Positions 13,613 to 22,990 of a stretch of DNA of 64,000 bases are shown one piece after another. Numbering within the stretch: the stretch's first letter is position 1; each line of letters starts with the position of its first letter. The stretch is from contig NC_083599.1 of the NCBI RefSeq assembly GCF_020882245.1, positions 44,852,748 to 44,916,747 of the forward strand, written 5' to 3'. Below the pieces are notes generated by a model. That model saw nothing but the letters and a program-made list of their open reading frames with translations. It had not been told where the DNA came from and did no database searches. The stretch is from Rhopalosiphum padi (lineage: Eukaryota; Arthropoda; Insecta; Hemiptera; Aphididae). The position numbers were made by a program, and so were the translations under genes.

Positions 13613-13916
13613 AATCGTATTTGATATTTCAAAAACAAAATATGAAATGCTCATATGCGTTGAATGTTGAACGTTCACTGTTCAGATGTTCAGTCGATTT
13701 TGAAGAAAATAAAATTATTTAGTTGATAATAAGGAATCAGCAGTAATCCGTATTTTCCAACTATTTAGTATTTATAGACATGTACGACGAACGGGCGTGC
13801 AGAATACATGGTTTATTAGTTTAAATATTATTTAAAATTTTGTAATCATACATTATTGAAAATACGTTACGTTGGCACAATGTCAAAGGCGATAGCGGGT
13901 TTATATAAATAAATAG
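13613..13916. other. Flank of the Buster hAT, no gene seen
   Basis: About 300 bp of mixed sequence between the ZMYM1-like relic and the target duplication of the next element. No coding signal is recognised. Confidence 0.5.
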
Positions 13917-13924
13917 TTCTAATT

Positions 13925-16624
13925 CAGCGGTTCTCAAACTTTTTTGTTCGCGGAGCCCTTATATTCCTAAAAAAAATTACGGAGCCCCAAAAATCAGAAA
14001 TGTCTATATGAGACAACTAAAATTCATAAAAAAAATGATGCCAATTGTAAATGATTTGCTTTTTATTTTTATTTTCTGTAAAATACGAATATATACAAAT
14101 TATTCAATTAATATTAATTTAATTAGAAAAAAATAACATAAAATTTTAGCAATTTATTTATTTATTAATGTGATCCGTGATGTTGGCTTTTTTTATTGAC
14201 CAGTATTTTTATATTTGGCTTGATAGGCGAGAGTTGAATACGCATATCTGCTTCAGCATCCAATTTATTACGATATTTGGTTTTCATTGATGCATATGAT
14301 GAAAATCCGGTTTCACATAGATATGTTGTTGCGAAAGGAAGAAGTGCTAAGATAGCTTTTTTAGCCAGAGATTGATATTCGTTAGTAATACTGCTACTGC
14401 ACCAAAAATCTGTTAATGATATTTTATCAAATAAAGTTTTTAAAGATGAATCGGTGGTCATTTCAATAAATTCTTCATACTCCGTTATAGATAAATCTTC
14501 GGGCTTATCGTTGATTAAAAACGGATTTTTAACCCAATTATATCGTTGGATAAATTCTATGTCTTTACTTTCTGGAAAATATTTTTCTAATGACGATAGT
14601 ATTTCATTTAAATGTTGTTCAATTTCGCCATATATTTCATCAAAATCTTCAATATTACCATCAATCGATTCTAAATATTCCTTTAACAAAAAAAAACTAT
14701 CAATTTTATGTTGAGAAAAACACACAGCCCAAAATTTAATTTTTTTTTTTAAAGCTCGAATTTTGTCATTTGCCGTGAAAACGGTGGTCATTTTACCTTG
14801 TATTGATAAGTTCACTTCATTCAATTTTGTAAAAATATCAGCCAAGTAACTAAGTCGAAATAACCAAATTTTATCACTAAGTCTGAGCTGTAAATTAAAT
14901 GGGTGATCGGTGAAAAAAACGTACAATTCATTGCGCAATTCGAGTAAGCGTACAAGTGTTTTTCCCCGAGAAAGCCATCTTACTTCGGTATGGTAAAGTA
15001 GTGATTTGTGCATACTTCCCATATCTTCACACAAAATTGTGAACAGTCTTGTGCTCAATGGTCGAGATTTTACGAAATTTATAATCTTCACTGCCTCATC
15101 AAGTACATTTTTAAGAGGTATTGGCATCTTTTTAATAGCAAGTGCTTGACGATGAAGAATGCAATGACTATTACTACAATTGTTGGTTACTTCTTTAATT
15201 CGCGAAACCACGCCAGCAGTTTTTCCAACCATTGCCTTCGCTCCATCTGTACAAATATCAATACAATTATCCCAAGTCAATCCTTCTATTTCAAAACAAT
15301 TGTTCAACATATTGAAGATTTCATAACCAGTTGTATAAGTGGACAAAGGTTGACATAATAAGAGGTCTTCTTCAAGAGAAGTTTGATATTTATACCTAAC
15401 GAATACAAGCAATACAGCTAATCCAGAAACGTCAGTGGATTCGTCCATTTGTAAAGCAAAATTATTACATTTAAGACGAGATATTAATTCCGATTTTATG
15501 TGAGTTGATATATCGTTAATTCTACGCCTAACAGTATCGTTGGAAAGCGGAATAGTATTTATTTTTTTGACTGCCTTTTCATCTAACATACAACTAACAA
15601 TATCAGTCACGCAAGGTTTGATTAGACTTTCGGCAATTGTATGAGCTTTACCAGCCTGAGCTATACGATAACTGACCATATAAGATGCCTCTGTTGCTTT
15701 TTCATTTTCCGTTTTTGTTACTTCAGCTATAAAGTTCTTATTCTTTAAAAGTTGATCACGCAATCGAATAAAATAATCAACAGGTTTATCTTTGACGTTT
15801 GTATGGTTAGTTTCCAAATGACGGCGCAATTTGGCTGGCACCATTGAACTATTCGGAAAAACTTTACTACATACAACGCACTGTGGATAACTATTTTCAT
15901 GTATGAAACCAAAAGAGATATAATTTTCGTCATATTTTCTTCTTTTACTTACTGTAGTGGCAGATGTCCCTGTATCAGATTGTTTGTTAGGTGGACTATT
16001 TGCTCTTTTTAAACTCGCACTATTATTCGGTGTGACACATTTATTTTCATTTGCATCTGATGAGGATGATCCCACTGTATTTCTTGATTTGTTAAGCCAA
16101 CGATCCATTTAAATTTTTATTCACAAAAAAAAATTGTCAACAATAAAAACAATTGATGGTAAAATAGGAAACACGTAATACGAAATAAACACCGAAATAA
16201 CAATATTTGCGTCAGCGGCCGATGAATAACGAGTAATGACTGAAGAATCAAGAAATTATTAGAACTTCGTAGAATGTAGATTGTGCTATTGTAGATAAGT
16301 AAACTAAATAATTATCGTACCATTTGTCAAATGAACGAAAAACCCGACTTTTATCTAATCTCATTTTGACAATGACACAAAATATGACATATGTGGATTT
16401 ATAAATACCTATTTTAAAGTTTTAAATGTTTAAATGTTTAAAATAATACATATTGGTACGGTCCAAATAGTATTGATTATAAAAATAAAAATTTAACTAA
16501 GAAATATAATAATAATTTAATAATTTAAATTTAATTAATACAGATATTCTCAGGGAGCCACAGAGCCCCTAGACTAATCTCGCGGAGCCCTAGGGCTCCG
16601 CGGAGGACAGTTTGAGAACCGCTG
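13925..16624 (-). mobile_element. Complete Buster-like hAT DNA transposon
   Basis: A 2700-bp element has perfect 16-bp inverted ends (CAGCGGTTCTCAAACT at 13925, its complement ending at 16624) that extend imperfectly to about 35 bp through a shared GCGGAGCCCT block. It is flanked by an exact 8-bp target duplication TTCTAATT (13917-13924 and 16625-16632), which fits the NNNTANNN preference known for the Buster group. GGAGCCC strings recur inside both ends, probable transposase-binding sites. The single gene inside is intact. The close match of the ends and the intact duplication point to a recent insertion. Confidence 0.93.
14165..16108 (-). CDS. hAT transposase, Buster/ZBED5-SCAND3-like, intact
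   Basis: This 647-residue uninterrupted ORF would cut and paste the surrounding 2.7 kb element. Residues about 1-60 are a Ser/Asn/Lys-rich lead. A BED-type zinc finger follows at about 70-105 (PQCVVCSKVF ... KLRRHLETNH, C-x2-C ... H-x4-H). The RNase-H-like core shows the first catalytic Asp in FALQMDESTDVSGLAVLLVF (about residue 220) and the second in ICTDGAKAMVGKTAGV, with CSNSHCILHRQALA and VRWLSRGKTLVRL after it. The C-terminal hAT signature is PFATTYLCETGFSSYASMKT with the catalytic Glu, then KYRNKLDAEADMRI. Domestication is unlikely because the gene still sits between good terminal repeats. The closest named relatives are the ZBED5 and SCAND3/FAM200 group; the assignment is by motif order. 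Confidence 0.93.
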   Translation of the reverse strand: MDRWLNKSRNTVGSSSSDANENKCVTPNNSASLKRANSPPNKQSDTGTSATTVSKRRKYDENYISFGFIHENSYPQCVVCSKVFPNSSMVPAKLRRHLETNHTNVKDKPVDYFIRLRDQLLKNKNFIAEVTKTENEKATEASYMVSYRIAQAGKAHTIAESLIKPCVTDIVSCMLDEKAVKKINTIPLSNDTVRRRINDISTHIKSELISRLKCNNFALQMDESTDVSGLAVLLVFVRYKYQTSLEEDLLLCQPLSTYTTGYEIFNMLNNCFEIEGLTWDNCIDICTDGAKAMVGKTAGVVSRIKEVTNNCSNSHCILHRQALAIKKMPIPLKNVLDEAVKIINFVKSRPLSTRLFTILCEDMGSMHKSLLYHTEVRWLSRGKTLVRLLELRNELYVFFTDHPFNLQLRLSDKIWLFRLSYLADIFTKLNEVNLSIQGKMTTVFTANDKIRALKKKIKFWAVCFSQHKIDSFFLLKEYLESIDGNIEDFDEIYGEIEQHLNEILSSLEKYFPESKDIEFIQRYNWVKNPFLINDKPEDLSITEYEEFIEMTTDSSLKTLFDKISLTDFWCSSSITNEYQSLAKKAILALLPFATTYLCETGFSSYASMKTKYRNKLDAEADMRIQLSPIKPNIKILVNKKSQHHGSH

Positions 16625-16662
16625 TTCTAATTTGTACATTATACAGTTTGTGAAGTTAATAG

Positions 16663-17045
16663 GACGTCATACCCGATACCCGCATGTTGTCTCCATCTTA
16701 CACACGTACGACATAGACAAAACGCATTTACGCAGTCTGAGTAGAACTCGCTCAATTTTGGTTCTAGTCAACGTAAATATATCTGCTATAAAATTAAAAT
16801 ATGACAATATTTCGGAAAGCAAGAAGCTGAATTTTTCCATTATTTCCAATATAACGTTCATTATAATCGTTTAGAATTAGCGAAATTTCAAAAACTTTAA
16901 ATAACTTAACTTTTAAAAAAAAACTCAGCGTCTTGCCCTCCTAAATATTGTCATCTTTTAATTTTATAATAGGTATATTTACTCTAGAACCAAAATTAAG
17001 CGAGTTCTACTCAGATTGCATAAACGCGCTTTGTCTATATCTAAG
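16663..17045. repeat. Short palindromic repeat (MITE-like)
   Basis: Arms at about 16713-16769 and 16983-17040 are inverted copies of about 57 bp, both containing GAGTAGAACTCGCT followed by AATTTTGGTTCTA, around a 215-bp AT-rich middle. No clear target duplication was found. A small non-autonomous DNA element is the simplest reading. Confidence 0.55.
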
Positions 17046-17052
17046 ACATCCA

Positions 17053-17509
17053 ACTATTTGGAAATTAATTAGGAAAATAAAAAAAGAAATTTCCGCAGAT
17101 GAAGCGAAAACTGGATAAAAACTAGGGCAAACTCGGACAGTAGAAAAACGGCTGCAAAATTTATGTATACAAATACAAGCGGGAAATATCGGTGTTTTAG
17201 ATTTTTAACAGCCGTATGTCATAATATAAGAAAAAGGTTACCTAATTATAATATTACATTTATATTATATATATATTATTTAAATTAAATTAAATTATAT
17301 TTTAATATGTGATTTAAGTAAGTAATTAACATTTTTTATGATATTATATGACTTTTTATGTATTTATATATTCATTGGGACTTTTTTTCCGCGATTCGTA
17401 CAAACTATGTGCCATGCAATGTGCGTATATTGCACTAGGATATAATTCCTTAATTTTGGCTTGTACACCATTAAGTTTTCCACTCATAAAACTCGCTCCA
17501 TCATAAGAC
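17053..17509 (-). repeat. Left arm of a 0.46 kb inverted repeat
   Basis: This is a near-identical reverse complement of 22125-22583. Read on the minus strand it starts with a DUF4371 hAT fragment (SYDGASFMSGKLNGVQAKIK, then YPSAIYAHCMAHSLY), passes a junction CGCGGAAAAAAAGTCCC and continues into non-coding AT-rich sequence. Both arms share the same junction, so the chimeric piece existed before it was duplicated in inverted orientation. Confidence 0.85.
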
Positions 17510-18654
17510 GATAGATCGACGAACAAAACAGACAATTATTCATTAGTGGTTTAAATTTCCAGACAATAAATAAATCACTTAGAGACTTTTTGAGCAATGG
17601 GGTGAATTAGAAGGAGCTTTTGTTAAGAGACGCCCTCTAACTAATGAGTAACCAATTGTTTTTATTTTGTTAAATATATTAATAAGTCATTTATCATTTT
17701 TTTAATGTTTGAATATTTAGATCTCGGGGATTTAGATTTGTTTTTTTATTCTCAATCCTATATAGTTGATCAGGCCTTGTCAAATACGCCTCATACAATA
17801 GATGGTTGTGAAGTTGAAACCAAGCTTGCTTTACCTCTTCCGTATGACATTTACAAATCATGTTTTTATTTTAATTTATTTAATTAATGAAAAAAAAAAT
17901 GTAGTATTATATTTAAAGTTAGTCTGTTAAACATTGGAGTAAAATTAATTATCGTAAGACTACTTATACATGACTTATTCTTTAATTAAATGAATTAATT
18001 TTTTTTTGCGATAGAGAAAACTCATTGGTGACTTAAACTTCCAGACAACAAATACATCACAATAATAGATTGACATTTTAATGGAGTACGATTATTAGAT
18101 ATTAATACAATTTTCTTTATTTTAACACATCAAAATAAAACTAAATAGGTTTGATTATTCTTAATATTTTCTTTTTTTTTTCTTTTCTTAGGTAATTAAT
18201 GAATTAAATATCACAGTTGATGTAAAAAAAGTATTTGTTTCTGGTATAAACAAGCAATCAGAACATGATCTTCTTGTATATTTTAGACAATTTGACAATA
18301 TCACTTTTTTAAAAACAGTGAGTGATAAACTGATAAATATACTGGCAAAATTAAAGGATTTGGATTTATTAAGTATGTTGTCAAAGCTGCAGCTGACAAA
18401 GCTATTTGTAAGTAACATAAATACACATTCATAATCATTATAAATTAAATGATAAATACATTTTATTTTGTTGATTTAAATAAAGCGATCAGAAGTCATC
18501 TAGTTTCTTTGGGATATTGAACGTAGAAAAAGCTATTAAACCCGATTCACACTGTTGCGGCACGGCACGGACCGTCACAGCATGTAACGGCACGACAAAT
18601 CGTCCACATATTCACACTTTACAGGCATCGTCCGTCACCCACCGTCAAATTGTA
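17508..18654 (+). pseudogene. Captured hnRNP A/B-like RRM gene segment, left copy
   Basis: This 1.15 kb block is repeated at 26182-27333. It keeps the exon-intron layout of an hnRNP A/B-type gene. First piece, about 17544-17647: start of RRM1 (SGLNFQTINKSLRDF, then after a frame slip EQWGELEGAFVKRR). An intron ends at 17720. Then the RRM1 end, with an RNP1-like SRGFRFVF and QSYIVDQALSNTPHTIDGCE; here one extra T breaks the frame. The second intron ends at 18191. Then the RRM2 start (18192-18407) with RNP2 VKKVFVSGI and, in another frame, RNP1-like KGFGFIKY, followed by a GTAAGT donor. Introns are retained, so this is not a processed copy. The last 110 bp are the GC-rich end of the Harbinger element. 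Not functional. Confidence 0.72.
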
Positions 18655-19508
18655 TTGAATTTTGTTTGATGTTACCTGACAATACTCGACAAAAGCTGGA
18701 TGTTCAATTAAAGAATACGGAGATACAGTACTAATTATGAGCTGTAAATTAGCATTATCAAATTCAGCTTGACTTAAAGTTTTTGAACGAACTTTTCCAA
18801 CTTCACATAGTTTCAATTGTTTTTTTGGTTGTTGATCAGACAATGCTTCATTTGATTTTTTTTTTGTACAAATATTAAATGCATTTAAATGATTGTGATG
18901 CACAAGCTGAAAAAATATTATTTATAAATTAATAATTATAAATAATATTTAAATATTTAATAAATTAAAATATATTAGACAAGTTATAGATTTTTATAAA
19001 TGTCTGATAACTGGTTAGCATATTTTATATTAGTTTTAATTTTAGCATTCTATTTATTTGCACTTTTTTTAACCTTCTTCTAGAAAGGTTTATAAATGTT
19101 GACAAATACAAATAAGAATTAAATGCTAAATTGCATCTATAATAAGTAATAACAATACATTAAAAAAAAGGAAAAATTATTATTTCCTTTTATAACTAGG
19201 TAGGTACACAAATTTCATTACCATATTCTTATAAATTAATTTACACTTTCCAATAATTTAAGTATCTACAACTAACCATTATTTAACAATTATATATTTT
19301 TATAATTTATGAATACTTAGCATACTTTGATATGTGTTCTTAGATTTGAGTTGGATGTTTGAGAAGTGGAAATCCTTTTATTTTTTGGTTTGCATAAAAT
19401 GCACCTGAAATATAAATTTGGTCCATCATCTTTATTTGACAATTGTTCAAAATAATCTTGTAAGAATGGCCATTGTAATGTTAATTCAGTTTCAGTAGTT
19501 TCACACAT
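18655..19508 (-). pseudogene. BED-finger hAT transposase, N-terminal fragment
   Basis: On the minus strand 19508-19317 encodes the start of a ZBED-type hAT protein: YFEQLSNKDDGPNLYFRCIL leads into a BED-like finger (FRCILCKPKNKRIS ... NLRTHIK). After an intron, 18903-18655 continues with NHLNAFNICTKKKS, LSQAEFDNANLQLIISTV and SPYSLIEHPAFVEYCQV, the usual hAT N-terminal linker (an xVEHPAF motif). The reading is cut at 18655, exactly where the RRM/Harbinger repeat ends, so the catalytic part was lost at that junction. Confidence 0.7.
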
Positions 19509-19559
19509 GACAAAATAATCTTGATGCTGAAAGACATTAAAGAATAAGATACAATAAAT

Positions 19560-20990
19560 TCAAAAAAAAATAAACATATCCTTCCAATTCAATATTAATT
19601 ATTAATTAATATTTAATAATTGTAATTGTTACTTACCCTTATTGACAACAATTTTTGAATTTGATGAATATTTTTAATATTAATATTTTAATTATTAACG
19701 TGCATACCACAGTTTTCAGAAGACAGAACAGTCTGCACAATAATAAATTAATGAATAATTTGTGCTGTTACTGTATAAGTGTATAAAATATTAAAATATA
19801 AGAATAATCAAAAGTTTACAAGTCACAACACAACTGAATAGTGAATACTAATAAAATTACAGGCCCATATTATCATACCAGAAAATCGTCAAATCGATAA
19901 TTTGTTTTTATTTTTAGACTTTTGTGTTGGTGTTTACTATTTATTTTTTCCCGAAATTACGAAGTCGTGCCCGTTGATTTTCGTTTGTCGATAGCAATAA
20001 TATTATACAATATTATAGGTATATTTATATTATTATTATGGAAGATACTGAGATACTAATACTGTTTAGGTACTATTTATATTATCAATTATGTCTATAT
20101 TATATTATTATTATTATTGTTATTTGGTACTTGGTAGTTGTTATAATTAATTAAATAATATTAATAACATAAAACCATTTGCCTTTTATTATAAAATATT
20201 TTCTAATATATACAGGGTGTTCCTTTAGAGTACAGAGTGATTGGAAAAATAAAATTTTTAAATAATAAATTCACAATAAAAATATATTTTTTGACATGAA
20301 AACGACTGAAATAGTGAATGCAAAAAAAAAATAAATTGACTTAACATGAAAAATAAATTCGTTAATTTCACGTTAATTAATAAATAAATTTAGTAAGTTA
20401 ATAGTTCAGTTAATGAAAATCCAAACATAACTAGTTAAGTTAATAAGTTAAAATTAACTTAACTTTTAACTTAACTTTTAACTTAATAACTCGTTAATGC
20501 CCAGCCTTGATATTTTTAGATGCAAAATAACAATCTCTAAAAGTTGAGTAACATGACTTTTTGTCGTAAGTTTAACGAATTTTAAACAAACTAAAAAAAA
20601 AACTAATAAAAATCAATTTTTTTATAAAATATAAAAAAAACGCAAATTTTCAACATCAATTATCAACCTTAGTTTTAAACTAAACTCATTATATTTTAAC
20701 TTAATTTTGTTGAGAATTTAGCGTTCTATATTTTAAACCCGATTACATTTTTTGATAAATCTTATATTTTTTAGGTTATTATCGAAAAACTAAAAAAAAC
20801 TCAAAATTTTGGAGCTGTTTTTCAAGATGGCGGCCAACGCTCACCTCGGAGGTGGGGAAAAACCTATTTTCCTAATAACACACCTATGCTTAAACAAATA
20901 AAATAATTTCTAGCTTTCCACTCATTAATTCCGAATTCAAATCTAATTTGACTAGCCTAACAATGGATAAAAGAAAAATATTTGATATTT
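19560..20990. other. Non-coding stretch with one probable MITE end
   Basis: No gene is seen. At about 20340-20510 a run of TTAACTTAA-like repeats ends in GTTAATGCCCAGCCTTG, which resembles one terminus of a small hAT-type non-autonomous element; its partner end was not found. The rest is AT-rich. Confidence 0.45.
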
Positions 20991-21000
20991 TTTAAATTTC

Positions 21001-22230
21001 GTAGTTACTAAAAACGATGATTTTTCGCTTACAAACAATGTGGAATATAGCACTCAAACAGAAACCATTCAGGTTCAGAATAGACCCATTGATAAACCCG
21101 TTTTACTTGTATCTAGTTCAACATTATCAAATAATTATATGGATATGGACTCGGGTCCTATAAGACCTATGTGGTTATGTTAAAGGTAAAAAAATAAAAA
21201 TAAAAATAAAAAAATAAATATAAAAATACTTTATTATTGATGAATACTTTTCTTTGATTATTAAATTAAACTTAGGTTTATCCAAAAACGTCAAAAACCA
21301 AATTTGGCACACAAAATCGTTCACCTCAGTTAACTATACACATTTTGATTGTCTCGAGTATAGTGTTAAAATGAATGCAGTATTTTGCTTGTCGCGTCTT
21401 TTAAAATAACTATTGAAATTCAGAAAACACTTTCTTCAACACAATTGAAGATGATTACATAATTACATATGATTGGTATTTATTTTTTTTTTACTGTAGA
21501 TTTCCTCTAAATTAAAATGTCATGAATATACTATAACTCATTCAAATAGTCTTACCAAAATGGCTGAGTATAAAAACAGTATAATAAATGGGTCAATAAT
21601 ATATAAAATAATTCCCTTTCATCAACAACAAATCATCAAAAATCGTAACTATTTGTTTGATAGATATTGGCGATATAGCGTTATATCTAGGAAAACAAGG
21701 AATTGCCTTCAGAGACCACGATGATGTCTACAAAAATTAACTTAAGTAGCTGGAAAGTTCAAGAAGACCTGATAACAATGTATGCTGATCAAGTTAAGGA
21801 AACAATCTTTAACCAAATAGTCAATGTTAGCTTTTTGCATTAATGTATGAAGAAGCAAGGTAATATTAAATAGCTCCTAGTGTTTTTTATTTACATGAAA
21901 ATAGTTACATTATATGTGGTTGTTTAGGTGTTTTAGAGAAGAACAATTATTGATTTGTGTAATATAACTTATAAGTCGTATATGAAAACTTTCTAGGATT
22001 TGTCAATGTTTCAAGTGGCCAGGATACAAATAATATTTTAGCAGCTATAACTGATTTTTTTTAAGACTCAAACTATTGATATAAGTATTGATATAGTTTT
22101 AAGTACTCTTAAAATAATAGCTCAGTCTTATGATGGAGCGAGTTTTATGAGTGGAAAACTTAATGGTGTACAAGCCAAAATTAAGGAATTATATCCTAGT
22201 GCAATATACGCACATTGCATGGCACATAGT
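21001..22230 (+). pseudogene. ZMYM1-like (DUF4371) hAT transposase fragments
   Basis: Scattered plus-strand pieces of one gene: a Ser/Thr-rich exon at about 21001-21180 (with KPVLLVSSSTLSNNYMDMDS); at about 21663-21740 IGDIALYLGKQGIAFRDHDD; at about 21995-22060 FVNVSSGQDTNNILAAITDF; and at 22105-22230 LKIIAQSYDGASFMSGKLNG, then YPSAIYAHCMAHSLY. These follow the DUF4371 order, with several frameshifts between them. The gene ends at 22231 where the non-coding part of the inverted repeat begins. Distinct from the relic at 10494-13612, which has YTWCYAHRLSL at the equivalent place. Confidence 0.65.
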
Positions 22231-22583
22231 TTGTACGAATCGCGGAAAAAAAGTCCCAATGAATATATAAATACATAAAAAGTCATATAATATCATAAAA
22301 AATGTTAATTACTTACTTAAATCACATATTAAAATATAATTTAATTTAATTTAAATAATATATATATAATATAAATGTAATATTATAATTAGGTAACCTT
22401 TTTCTTATATTATGACATACGGCTGTTAAAAAATCTAAAACACCGATATTTCCCGCTTGTATTTGTATACATAAATTTTGCAGCCGTTTTTCTACTGTCC
22501 GAGTTTGCCCTAGTTTTTATCCAGTTTTCGCTTCATCTGCGGAAATTTCTTTTTTTATTTTCCTAATTAATTTCCAAATAGTT
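22125..22583 (+). repeat. Right arm of the 0.46 kb inverted repeat
   Basis: Reverse complement of 17053-17509 with only a few differences; the two arms enclose about 4.6 kb. See the left arm for contents. Confidence 0.85.
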
Positions 22584-22990
22584 ACTATATTTATACTTAA
22601 GGTGAGAACACCAATATGAACGAAATTTACGCGTGGTCATCAAATAACAACAATATAAAAATAATATTATTATTGCAGTTGAATAATAATAATAATAATG
22701 ATACACCTGTAGTTAATATATATTCCTAATATTAGTGAACGGTGAACCGAGATTTTTCTCTGAGGTTTTCCAAGCTTTAAAGACTTTGAGCCCTGAAGAC
22801 AAAGAATGCAATTTGTTGTTTAATGCAATAATCATAAAAAACAAGTAATTTGGGACAAGAAAACTCATAAATTTGTTGACTACAATTATTTTGGTGGTGA
22901 AGTATGTGTAGAGAGTTCAGAAACAGCAGCAACAGAAGTGTTATTGTTTATGTTAATCAGTTTAAATGGTAAACGGAGGTTACCAATTAG

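Noticed and set aside
14454..15358. Plus-strand ORFs of 86 and 116 residues
   Set aside because: Antisense shadows of the intact Buster transposase.
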